Source: Pseudooceanicola lipolyticus
GTDB lineage: Bacteria; Pseudomonadota; Alphaproteobacteria; Rhodobacterales; Rhodobacteraceae
Length of the DNA: 35,280 nt
NCBI RefSeq assembly: GCF_002786325.1
Contig: NZ_PGTB01000029.1
Span: 1-35,280, forward strand
Reading direction: 5' to 3'
Made by a program: the position numbers and the translations under genes. The notes beneath the pieces were generated by a model. The model made no database searches. It had not been told where the DNA came from and saw only the letters and a list, made by a program, of their open reading frames with translations. Positions 22,301 to 29,185 of this stretch are shown in pieces. Positions within the stretch are counted from its first letter, which is position 1; each line of letters opens with the position of its first letter.

Positions 22301-22808
22301 CCGCTCCGGTGCGATGGAGGGGCTGTCCGAGATCGACGAGCAATGGGCGCCGCAGATCAACCTGGGCGTCGCGGTGCTGATCCCCGAGGCCTATGTGCCC
22401 GATCTCGATGTGCGGCTGGGCCTCTATCGCCGCCTGTCGTCGCTGTCGACCAAGGTCGAGCTGGAAGGCTTCGCCGCCGAGCTGATCGACCGTTTCGGCA
22501 AGCTGCCGCGCGAGGTCAACACGCTGCTGCTGGTGGTGCGCATCAAGGCGATGTGCAAACGGGCCGGCATCGCCAAGCTGGATGGCGGGCCGAAAGGCGC
22601 GACGATCCAGTTCCACAACGACAAGTTCGCCAATCCGCAGGGGCTGGTCGACTTCATCAAGGCGCAGGACGGCCTGGCCAAGGTCAAGGACAACAAGATC
22701 GTGGTCCGGCGCGACTGGAACAAGGAAAGCGACAAGATCAAGGGCGCCTTCGCCATCGCCCGCGACCTGGCGGAAAAGGTCAAGGCGGCGCAGGGCCGCG
22801 CCGGCTGA
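19356..22808 (+). CDS. mfd: Transcription-repair coupling factor Mfd
   Basis: 1150 residues, the full family length. Order: the UvrB-homology region from about 1-350 ([24 protein letters not shown]), the RNA polymerase interacting domain near 475-540 ([19 protein letters not shown]), then the translocase with Walker [10 protein letters not shown] (624-632), DEEQHFGV (from Asp725), [13 protein letters not shown] and QIRGRVGRS. The C-terminal TRCF domain ends the protein. Mfd removes RNA polymerase stalled at lesions and recruits UvrA. The ATG at 19356 follows the membrane protein gene closely. Confidence 0.96.
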   Translation: MTAPEHITVGGAPEGFDARLILDEVARRDGPVIHVARDDKRLAAMRAALAFFAPDMPVMAFPSWDCLPYDRVSPNADISAARMATLAALVHQMPKHFVLLTTLNAATQRIPARAVLRDAAFSARVGDRIDEEALRGFLVRMGFSQSPTVMEPGDYAVRGGIIDIYPPGEAGPVRLDLFGDVLDGARRFDPATQRTTEQLEVVELAPVSEVILDEAAITRFRQNYRIEFGAAGTDDPLYEAVSAGRKHQGIEHWLPFFHETLETLFDYLPDASVTLDDQSTPMRLARWDSIADQYETRRLALQQKNRLDSVYKPAPPGLLYLDDAAWTAAVRDQRKLQFHPLPQASGPGVIDAGGRIGRNFAPERQQENISLFGALAAHVQAKLEKGPVVIASYSEGARERLTGLIEDEGLAEAIPVPNGIRIGKRGLHLAVWALEHGFETPDLTVISEQDVLGDRLIRAPKKKRRAENFLTEAQSLSPGDLVVHVDHGIGRYHGLEVITAAGAAHECLALEYADSARLYLPVENIELLSRYGHEEGLLDKLGGGAWQAKKARLKERIREMADRLIRVAAERALRQAPVLEPDHHAWEAFSARFPYEETDDQLRAISDVLGDMTSGTPMDRLVCGDVGFGKTEVAMRAAFVAAMSGVQVAVIAPTTLLARQHYASFAERFRGFPVTVRQLSRFVSARDAQLTRDGLAKGTVDIVIGTHALLAKGIRISNLGLLIVDEEQHFGVTHKERLKQLRSDIHVLTLTATPIPRTLQLSLSGVRDLSIIGTPPVDRLAIRTYVSEFDAVTVREALLREHYRGGQSFYVVPRISDLPEIEEFLKEQMPELSYVVAHGQMAAGELDDRMNAFYDGKYDVLLATTIVESGLDIPTANTMIVHRADMFGLAQLYQIRGRVGRSKTRAYAYLTTKPRAKLTEAAEKRLRVLGSLDTLGAGFTLASQDLDIRGAGNLLGEEQSGQMRDVGYELYQSMLEEAIAKIRSGAMEGLSEIDEQWAPQINLGVAVLIPEAYVPDLDVRLGLYRRLSSLSTKVELEGFAAELIDRFGKLPREVNTLLLVVRIKAMCKRAGIAKLDGGPKGATIQFHNDKFANPQGLVDFIKAQDGLAKVKDNKIVVRRDWNKESDKIKGAFAIARDLAEKVKAAQGRAG

Positions 22809-22974
22809 GCGGCCGAATGCCCACCGCGGGTGCCGCCGCGGGTCGCGGCAAATAGCTGTTGCAAACGCCCCGGATTGATCGCTTAGCTTGTTATGCGCCG
22901 ACCGCCGGGCGTGGGGGTGTCCCCTTTCTCACAGTCCGGACGGCGGGCCGGTCTCTTTGAAAAGGATATGGCGC

Positions 22975-23388
22975 ATGATGACTGTGCGCTGCTACCTGGC
23001 TCCGTCGTCGATCGAGGGGCTGGGCATCTTCTGTCGTGACCCCATCGCCAAGGGCCAGGTGATCTGGCAAAGCGATCCGCTGCTCGACATGCGGATCCCG
23101 ATCGATCATCTGGGACAGTATCCCGAGCATGTGCGCGAGTTCATCGAACGCTATGCCTATGTCGATGTGAAGAACCCGGCGATGCTGGTGCTGGAATCGG
23201 ACGAGGGGCGGTTCATGAACCATTCCGACCGGCCCAACACCGATTTTACCGCGCTCGATCACGGCTATGCGCTGGTCGACATCCCGGCGGGGGTGGAGAT
23301 CACCTGCGACTATCGCGAGATCGGCGAGAACCTGGTGATGCAGCCGCCGCGCCACGCGGTGCACCAGCCGGTGGCGCTGGCGGTGTGA
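22975..23388 (+). CDS. SET-domain protein (putative lysine methyltransferase)
   Basis: 137 residues forming little more than a SET domain. The conserved pieces are in order: EGLGIFC (14-20), RFMNHSDRPNTDF with Asn82 and His83 (S-adenosylmethionine-binding NHS..PN motif), ALVDIPAGVEITCDY near 103-117, which supplies the catalytic-type Tyr. There are no pre-SET or post-SET cysteines. The target is unknown; bacterial SET proteins methylate ribosomal, histone-like or other proteins. The start is ATG 22975 (or 22978), with AAAAGGA upstream at about 22961. It follows mfd after 166 bases. Confidence 0.78.
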   Translation: MMTVRCYLAPSSIEGLGIFCRDPIAKGQVIWQSDPLLDMRIPIDHLGQYPEHVREFIERYAYVDVKNPAMLVLESDEGRFMNHSDRPNTDFTALDHGYALVDIPAGVEITCDYREIGENLVMQPPRHAVHQPVALAV

Positions 23389-23410
23389 GGCCGCGCCAGC
23401 GGGCGATGGA

Positions 23411-25081
23411 TCACTCCGCCGCCCGCATCGCCGCCTGCGCACAGAAACAGGACGCGCCGACCGCCCGGTCGGCGCGGGCGCGGGCCAGTTCCAGCCGCTG
23501 GCGCACCTGCACGATCTCGACCGCCTCGCCGCGCGCGGCCAGGCAATCATGCAGCCCCTTCAGGCTCCACACATTGTCGGGATGCACGGTGGCGCGGCTC
23601 AGCTGCCCGCCCAGGCCCAGATCCTCGCGATAGACCGCCTCGGCCTCGGCCACGCGGCCCTGTTCCAGCAAAAGCGCCCCCAGCGCGTGGCGCGCCGGCT
23701 GCATCCAGCCCCAGGGCTCGTCATAAGGCAGCCCGTCATCCAGTGCGACGGCGCGGCGAAGATGGGTAAAGGCCTGGTCGTACTGGCCCTTGCGATAGGC
23801 GATCTCACCGCGCACCATCTCTTTGCCGATCTCCATCAGGTCGACCACGCGGTTGTTGTGCAGCAGCCGCGTCTCGGGCAGCCGCGCGCAGGCGGCCAGG
23901 AACTCCTGTTCGGCCGCCTCGGCCTCGGCCACTTGCCCCAGCGCGGCAAATCCCACCGCGCGGGCATAGTGCACGGTGGCGTTCAGCGTCGCCCAGAGGT
24001 CGGGATCCTCAGGCGGGGTCAGCGCAATCGCCTCCTGCCAGCGGCCAAAGCGGATCAGGATATGCGGCTCCATCGCCATGTAGCTTTCGAAATAATCCGC
24101 CATCGGCGGGCTTTCGACCTTCAGCATCTCCTCGGGCACGGTCGCGAACAGGCCGCGCACCGCCTCCAGCGCCGGTTCGATCTGGCCCAGGAACAGCGCA
24201 CCATAGATGACGAAATGGTAATTGTGCTGGCGATAGCCGGTATAGATGTTGAAGGCGCCTTCGCGCTGGAAATACTTCAGGTCGGCCTCGACCGCCTTCT
24301 GGTTCCAGAACACCACGTCGTGGTAATGGCCGCACAGCACGTCGATATGGGTCGGCATGTGCACCAGATGCCCGGCATCTGGCACCAGGGTGCGCAGCAC
24401 ATCGCCTGCCTGCAGCGCCTTTTCCGGATGTGGCGACATCTCCATCAGATGCACATACAGGTGCAGCAGGCCGGGATGGGCCATCGCCCCCGGCTGGTGC
24501 TGCAGCGCCTCTTCCAGCAGCTGCTGCGCCTCTTCGGTGCAGGCACCGTCCTTGGCCCGGCCCAGCCGCAGATCCCACATCTGCCAGGGGGTGAGGTCCA
24601 TCAGCGACTCGACACAGATCGAACGGATGTCGAGATGGTCGGGAAACGCCTTTTGTACCGCGCGCATGGCATCGGCAAAGTCGCGGTCCCAAACCGTCAT
24701 ATCGGCGACCGGCGCGCGTTGCGGATAGCGGGCGGGCAGGGCGTGGATCAGCGCCTGTTCCGCCGGGCTGGCGGTGTCGGCATGTTTCAGCGCCGCCTGT
24801 GTCGCGTCCCAGGCCTCGGCCAGCGCGTCGGCGCGGCCGCGCTCGTCCAGCAGTTCCCAGGGCAGGTTGTAATTCGGCCCGGCGGCATAGGCGATGCCCC
24901 ACCAGGCCATGGCGCAGGCCGGGTCATGCTCCAGCGCGCGGCGATAGCAGGCAATCGCCTCCTTGTGATTGAAACCATAGGTCCAGTTCAGCCCGCGATC
25001 GAACCACAGCTGCGCCTCGGGTGACCCGGTGGTGATGGCAAGGCCATACGCCCCCAGATCATAGCCATATTCATCCGCCAT
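23411..25081 (-). CDS. Tetratricopeptide-repeat protein with conserved histidine motifs
   Basis: 556 residues from ATG 25081, without a signal peptide. TPR-like helices run through the protein: FNHKEAIACYRRALEHDPACAMAWWGIAY near 48-76, and C-terminal repeats such as GQYDQAFTHLRRAVALD and GRVAEAEAVYREDLGLG. The central part has HLYVHLMEMSPHPE (His207, His211) and AGHLVHMPTHIDVLCGHYHD (His238, His241, His245), blocks that recur in a widespread uncharacterised TPR family as I recall. The clustered histidines could bind a metal. It converges on the SET gene with 22 bases between. The function is not known. Confidence 0.75.
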   Translation of the reverse strand: MADEYGYDLGAYGLAITTGSPEAQLWFDRGLNWTYGFNHKEAIACYRRALEHDPACAMAWWGIAYAAGPNYNLPWELLDERGRADALAEAWDATQAALKHADTASPAEQALIHALPARYPQRAPVADMTVWDRDFADAMRAVQKAFPDHLDIRSICVESLMDLTPWQMWDLRLGRAKDGACTEEAQQLLEEALQHQPGAMAHPGLLHLYVHLMEMSPHPEKALQAGDVLRTLVPDAGHLVHMPTHIDVLCGHYHDVVFWNQKAVEADLKYFQREGAFNIYTGYRQHNYHFVIYGALFLGQIEPALEAVRGLFATVPEEMLKVESPPMADYFESYMAMEPHILIRFGRWQEAIALTPPEDPDLWATLNATVHYARAVGFAALGQVAEAEAAEQEFLAACARLPETRLLHNNRVVDLMEIGKEMVRGEIAYRKGQYDQAFTHLRRAVALDDGLPYDEPWGWMQPARHALGALLLEQGRVAEAEAVYREDLGLGGQLSRATVHPDNVWSLKGLHDCLAARGEAVEIVQVRQRLELARARADRAVGASCFCAQAAMRAAE

Positions 25082-25133
25082 AACGCCTCCGCCTGTGTTC
25101 GCCACCGCGATCATAGCATCGCGGTGGGCCGTC

Positions 25134-26339
25134 TCATACCGCCTGCAATTCTTCGACCCGCTTCATCCGCAGCATCAGCAGGTAACCGGCGCCGGCCATC
25201 GTCAGGATGCCGAACGCCATCGGCTGGATGGTGCCGTTGAACAACTGGCCCACCGGCGTGGCGATGCAGGCGGCCAGGATCGTCGATAGCGCGCCGATGA
25301 CCGAGGCGGCCATGCCGGCGATATGGCCCATCGGCTCCATCGCGATGGCGTTGAGATTGCCCAGGGTGGTGCCGACGCCAAAGTTCAGCGTCGCCTGCCA
25401 GGCCACGAACAGGGCAAAAAAAGTGCTGTGCGGCAGCGTCAGTTCGCTGGCCACCGCCATGCCGGCGGCCAGCACCACCTGCAGAAACAGAACCCAGGTC
25501 ACGATCCGGCGCATGCCGATCCGCACGACGATGGTGGCGTTCAGCAGGCTCGCAAGCCCGGCAACCAGCGCCGACGCCGCAAACCAGAACGGGAAGACAT
25601 CGGCACGGTCGAACACCAGGTCATAGATCTGCTGAACCATGGTCAACATGGTAATCAGCATTCCCATGCACAGCGATTGCACGATGATCGACAGCCGCAC
25701 GGTCGGATGGGTCACCATCTCGTGCAGCGCCGAGATCATCAACCGCGGCCGGAACGGCCGGCGGTTCGGTTTCGGCAGGGTTTCCGGCAGCCGGGTTGCC
25801 ATCCAGGTCGAGGCGATCAGCGAAAACACGATAAAGGCGAGGAAGATGCCGCGCCAGCCCAGCACCGCGATGATCCCGGTGCCGAGCAGCGGGGCGAAGG
25901 CGGGAAAGAGGGTGAAGATCATCATCGCGATGGACATCATCCGCGCCATGATCCGTCCCGAATACAGGTCGCGCATGATCGCCAGCGACACCACGCGCGG
26001 CCCCGACGCGCCCAGACCCTGCATCAGCCGCGCCAGCAGCAGCAGCTCGATCGATTCGACGAAGAGACAGGCCGCCGAAGCGGCGATGTAGATGGCCGAG
26101 CCCGCCAGGATCACCGGCTTGCGCCCGAAACTGTCCGACAGCGGGCCGACGATGAAGGTGCCGGCGCCCATGCCGACCATGAAAGAGATCAGGATCAGTT
26201 GCGCCCGGTTGACGTTGTCAGGGCTCAGCTCCTGGCCGATCTGCGGCAGCGCCGGCAGCATGGCATCGACGGAAAAGGCAATGGTCGCGAACATCATCGC
26301 GATCAGGGCGATGAATTCGGGCCGGGACATGCTGCGCAT
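25134..26339 (-). CDS. Major facilitator superfamily drug-resistance transporter (Bcr/CflA type)
   Basis: 401 residues with 12 predicted membrane helices. The first helix MFATIAFSVDAMLPALPQIGQEL and the loop GPLSDSFGRKPVILAG (motif A) fit the Bcr/CflA/Bmr group, as does motif C-like LARLMQGLGASGPRVVSLAIMRDLYSG. Members export drugs such as bicyclomycin or chloramphenicol, or metabolites; the substrate is unknown here. Start 26339 (MRSMSRPEF) has AAGGA nearby; MSRPEF at 26330 is possible. It lies on the same strand as, and 195 bases downstream of, the FrnE-like gene. Confidence 0.87.
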   Translation of the reverse strand: MRSMSRPEFIALIAMMFATIAFSVDAMLPALPQIGQELSPDNVNRAQLILISFMVGMGAGTFIVGPLSDSFGRKPVILAGSAIYIAASAACLFVESIELLLLARLMQGLGASGPRVVSLAIMRDLYSGRIMARMMSIAMMIFTLFPAFAPLLGTGIIAVLGWRGIFLAFIVFSLIASTWMATRLPETLPKPNRRPFRPRLMISALHEMVTHPTVRLSIIVQSLCMGMLITMLTMVQQIYDLVFDRADVFPFWFAASALVAGLASLLNATIVVRIGMRRIVTWVLFLQVVLAAGMAVASELTLPHSTFFALFVAWQATLNFGVGTTLGNLNAIAMEPMGHIAGMAASVIGALSTILAACIATPVGQLFNGTIQPMAFGILTMAGAGYLLMLRMKRVEELQAV

Positions 26340-26507
26340 TGCGGGAATCCTTGTTTGCAAGGCCCTTAACACGTTAGACAGACACCGGCCAGATACAGCG
26401 TTTGGCTTGTCTACTGCACCCACGAACAGCGGTGGGCGCAGCTGCGCACACAACGATTCACCGCCGCAACGCGACACCGGAAGAGTTGTCGCTAGGTCAA
26501 CTTTTTC

Positions 26508-26516
26508 TGTGGATAA
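26508..26516 (-). promoter_or_regulatory. Perfect DnaA box
   Basis: On the minus strand the nine bases read TTATCCACA, the consensus DnaA box. It lies between the FrnE-like and transporter genes in a locally AT-richer stretch (CAACTTTTTCTG next to it). I see no second box close by, so it is not an origin. It may be a regulatory or titration site, or chance. Confidence 0.45.
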
Positions 26517-26534
26517 CCATGTGTACCAATCCGC

Positions 26535-27188
26535 TTAGTCAGACGGGATGCTTTCACGCAGTTCGGCAATCACCTTGCGCCACAATTCGGCGGGCTGGGC
26601 GCCCTGAACCGCATGTTTTCCGGCGACGATGAAGGTCGGCACCGATTGCACCCCCATCTCGCGCGCTTGGGTGTCGCGTTTGGCAATATCGTCGCGGTCG
26701 GCATCCGAGGCCAGCAGGCGCATCACCACCGAAGCGTCCATGCCGATGCTGTCGGCGATATCGGCCAGCACTTCGTTGTCTCCGATATCGCGGCTGTGGA
26801 CAAAATAGGCTTCGAACAGGGCGGTCACCGCCTGGTGCTGGCGCTGCTCGATCCCGGCCCAGTGAATCAGGCGGTGGGCATCCAGCGTATTGGGCGTGCG
26901 GCTGATCCCGTCGAGATCCAGGTTCAGCCCGGCGGCCTTGGCATGTTCGGCCACCGGGGCATAGGCGCGGGTCGCGCCCTCGGCGCCACCGAACTTGGCC
27001 TGCAGATAGGCTTGCCGGTCCATGCCACCGGCCGGCATGTCGGGGTTCAGTTGGAACGGGTGCCACTGGATGGCAAAGGGATGATCCGGTTCGGCGGCCA
27101 GCGCGGCTTCGAGGTTGGCCTTGCCGATATAGCACCACGGGCAGATCGGGTCGGACAGGATATCGAGTTGAACGGGGGATGCGGTCAT
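26535..27188 (-). CDS. DsbA-family oxidoreductase, FrnE-like
   Basis: 217 residues, thioredoxin fold with a helical insertion, no signal peptide, so cytoplasmic. The active site is CPWC (Cys16, Cys19) in DPICPWCYIGK, and the cis-proline loop is VQSVPTFIV. The insert contains FQLNPDMPAGGMDR and RTPNTLDAHRLIHWA, typical of FrnE/2-hydroxychromene-2-carboxylate isomerase relatives. It probably acts as a thiol oxidoreductase or isomerase. The start overlaps the acyl-CoA synthetase stop by four bases, so the two are translationally coupled. Confidence 0.87.
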   Translation of the reverse strand: MTASPVQLDILSDPICPWCYIGKANLEAALAAEPDHPFAIQWHPFQLNPDMPAGGMDRQAYLQAKFGGAEGATRAYAPVAEHAKAAGLNLDLDGISRTPNTLDAHRLIHWAGIEQRQHQAVTALFEAYFVHSRDIGDNEVLADIADSIGMDASVVMRLLASDADRDDIAKRDTQAREMGVQSVPTFIVAGKHAVQGAQPAELWRKVIAELRESIPSD

Positions 27189-28702
27189 GAAGCCACCTTT
27201 TGGAAATAGGCGGGCAGGGCCCGCCTGAGCAGTTTGCCATTGGCCCCGGTGGGCAGGCGGGAGAGATAGATATAGGCGCGGGGCTGTTTGTAACGGGCCA
27301 GCCGCTCGGCCGCCCAGGCACGCAGCTCGGCCTCGTCCAGCGGAACGGGCCCGGAATAGAAGGCGGCGATGATCCGTGTGTCGGCCTTGACCTCGACCTC
27401 GGCGGCGCCAACCTGGGTGATGCCGGGATGCGCCGACAGCGCCGCCTCGACCTCGACCGGCGAGACGCGATAGCCGCCGGCGTTCATCATGTCGTCGCTG
27501 CGGCCCAGATAGGTGATCTGCCCATCCGCCGCCATCGCCCCGGTATCGCCGGTCAGGAACCAGTCGCCCCGCATCCGTGCCTCGGTTTCGGCCGGGTCGC
27601 CGAGATAGCCCAGCATCAGGCCGGGATCGTCGCGGTGCACGGCGATGGTGCCTTCCGTGCCCCGCGCCACCGGGCCGTCCGGACCCAGGATCGCGACGCG
27701 GCGGCCCTGTTGCGGCTGACCCAGAACGTCGCCGCGTGCCGGCTGCGCCGGGCTGGCCGAGATGAAGGTGGAACATTCCGACATGCCATAGGCTTCGAAC
27801 AATCCCGTCCCGCTGGCCGCTTGCCAGGCGGAATGCAGGCTGGGCGACAGTTTTTCCCCGGCGCAGAGGCCATGGCGCAGATCGGGCAGGTCCAGCCTGG
27901 GGTGGTGCTGAAGGAGCTTGCGGTAAACTCCCGGCGCGGCGGCAAAAAGCGTGGCACGATGCGCCCTCAGCAGGCGCGGCAGGTCGGCCGGGTCGGCGCC
28001 CGGTTCGGGGATCAGCGCGGTGGCGCCGACGGTCCAGGGATCCATCAGCCCGGTGCCCAGGGTGAAGGTCCAGTTGAAGGCGCCGGCATGCAGCAGGCGG
28101 TCGTCCGCGCCGATGCCGTACCAGCCGTCGAACATCATCTGCCGCGCCCAGATCGCGCGATGGGCATGGGCCACGGCGCGCGGCTTGCCCGAAGTGCCCG
28201 AGGTATAGACGGCATAGGCCATCCGGTCTGGATCGCCCATGGCATAGGCGCAGGGTGGCAGGCTGTGCATGGCACGCAGCGCGTCGAGATCGATTTCGCG
28301 CGGGTGTGGCGGCGCGGCAACCTCGGGCGCACGCAGGATCGCGGCGGGCGACAGTTCGGCCACCATGGCGGCGACCTCGGGTTCAGTCAGCTGCGACGAC
28401 GTCGGCACCGGGATTATTCCGACGGCGATGGCCCCCAGGTAAGCGATGGGGAAATCCACGGTATTGCCCAGGCGCAGCAGCACGATCTCGCCCGGCGCGA
28501 TCCCGGCCTGCAGCAGGCCGCTGCCGGTGCCGCGCACCGCGGATTCCAGCGCGGCATAGCTCCAGTCTTGCAGATCACCGCGCCCGAGCACCGACAGCGC
28601 CGTCTTTGGCCCGAGTTCCGGGGCCCGGCCCAACACATGCGCGGCAAGGTTGAACGGAGCCGGGCAGGGCGGCGGCGCGCCGTGATCGAAAACCGATAGC
28701 AT
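27185..28702 (-). CDS. AMP-binding acyl-CoA synthetase/ligase
   Basis: 505 residues of the ANL superfamily. The P-loop is YTSGTSGKPRA (from Tyr166), then FEAYGMSE (A5 motif), DWFLTGDTG (A7), GRSDDMMNAGGYRVSPVEVE (A8 hinge) and the catalytic Lys490 in PTGANGKLLRRAL (A10). It activates a carboxylic acid with ATP and joins it to CoA. The layout resembles benzoate/medium-chain acid ligases, but the substrate is not readable. ATG 28702 gives MLSVFDHG; a longer frame to 28747 exists but looks unlikely. It is coupled to the FrnE-like gene downstream. Confidence 0.88.
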   Translation of the reverse strand: MLSVFDHGAPPPCPAPFNLAAHVLGRAPELGPKTALSVLGRGDLQDWSYAALESAVRGTGSGLLQAGIAPGEIVLLRLGNTVDFPIAYLGAIAVGIIPVPTSSQLTEPEVAAMVAELSPAAILRAPEVAAPPHPREIDLDALRAMHSLPPCAYAMGDPDRMAYAVYTSGTSGKPRAVAHAHRAIWARQMMFDGWYGIGADDRLLHAGAFNWTFTLGTGLMDPWTVGATALIPEPGADPADLPRLLRAHRATLFAAAPGVYRKLLQHHPRLDLPDLRHGLCAGEKLSPSLHSAWQAASGTGLFEAYGMSECSTFISASPAQPARGDVLGQPQQGRRVAILGPDGPVARGTEGTIAVHRDDPGLMLGYLGDPAETEARMRGDWFLTGDTGAMAADGQITYLGRSDDMMNAGGYRVSPVEVEAALSAHPGITQVGAAEVEVKADTRIIAAFYSGPVPLDEAELRAWAAERLARYKQPRAYIYLSRLPTGANGKLLRRALPAYFQKVAS

Positions 28703-28806
28703 GGGTTCACAGCTATCCCGCGCCCGAACCCGTTGCAAGCGTTCCACCCCGATGACGTGGCTGCCTTGATGGCCCGATGCTCCACGCTGTGCGGAAGGGG
28801 CGGGCG

Positions 28807-29034
28807 CTATTGCGCGGCGGCCAGTTCGCGCGCCAGCGTCTCGATATACAGCAGATCCTCGATCTCTTCCCGCGCCTCGATCAACGAGATGTTTTGACGG
28901 CGGGCGATATAGGCTTCGCAGGCCTCTCGGTCATATCGCGCGCGCGCGATCTGTCCCGGTTCAAGCTGCGGGAACCGGTCCCTTATGCGCCGGCTCCAGG
29001 CCGGCCAGTCATCTGCTGCGTCGGACCAGTTCAT
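28807..29034 (-). CDS. Small CsbD-like protein
   Basis: 75 residues, no signal peptide. MNWSDAADDWPAWSRRIRDRFPQLEPGQI resembles the start of CsbD/YjbJ stress proteins (MNW...W...I...W..L...L), and RRQNISLIEAREEIEDLL resembles their YGISKEEAE segment. The match is loose, so the family call is tentative. CsbD-like proteins are abundant under general stress but have no settled function. A cluster of four GANTC sites lies 50-77 bases upstream. The ATG at 29034 is preceded on its strand by GAGGATCCGGGG. Confidence 0.62.
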   Translation of the reverse strand: MNWSDAADDWPAWSRRIRDRFPQLEPGQIARARYDREACEAYIARRQNISLIEAREEIEDLLYIETLARELAAAQ

Positions 29035-29083
29035 CCCCCGGATCCTCGTCGCTCGCTTCGGTAATTTGTGACGCTAACAAGAA

Positions 29084-29111
29084 GATTCGGAGAATCGATT
29101 CCGGAAGATTC
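29084..29111. promoter_or_regulatory. Cluster of four GANTC (CcrM-type) sites
   Basis: GATTC (29084-29088), GAATC (29092-29096), GATTC (29097-29101) and GATTC (29107-29111) lie within 28 bases. GANTC is the target of the alphaproteobacterial cell-cycle DNA methyltransferase CcrM and is read by GcrA. The cluster is upstream of the CsbD-like gene. The sites are certain; the regulatory meaning is inferred. Confidence 0.5.
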
Positions 29112-29120
29112 TGGCGGGCG

Positions 29121-29143
29121 AAAACCGGCCATTTTCCGCCGGT
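29121..29143 (-). terminator. Probable intrinsic terminator of the solute-binding protein gene
   Basis: On the minus strand ACCGGC pairs with GCCGGT around an eight-base loop and is followed by TTTT. It lies 43 bases after the stop of the 29186 gene. The stem is only six base pairs and the T run is short. Confidence 0.5.
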
Positions 29144-29185
29144 CCGCTGCGCCCCGACCGCGGGTTAGTGCCAAAAACGACGGGC

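Noticed and set aside
19554-22616. Open frame of 1020 codons antisense to mfd
   Set aside because: It is a high-GC third-position shadow of mfd with proline/arginine/histidine-rich translation and no family motifs.
26436-26447. 12-base palindrome GCGCAGCTGCGC upstream of the transporter gene
   Set aside because: Short GC palindromes are common at this base composition, and nothing else marks the site.
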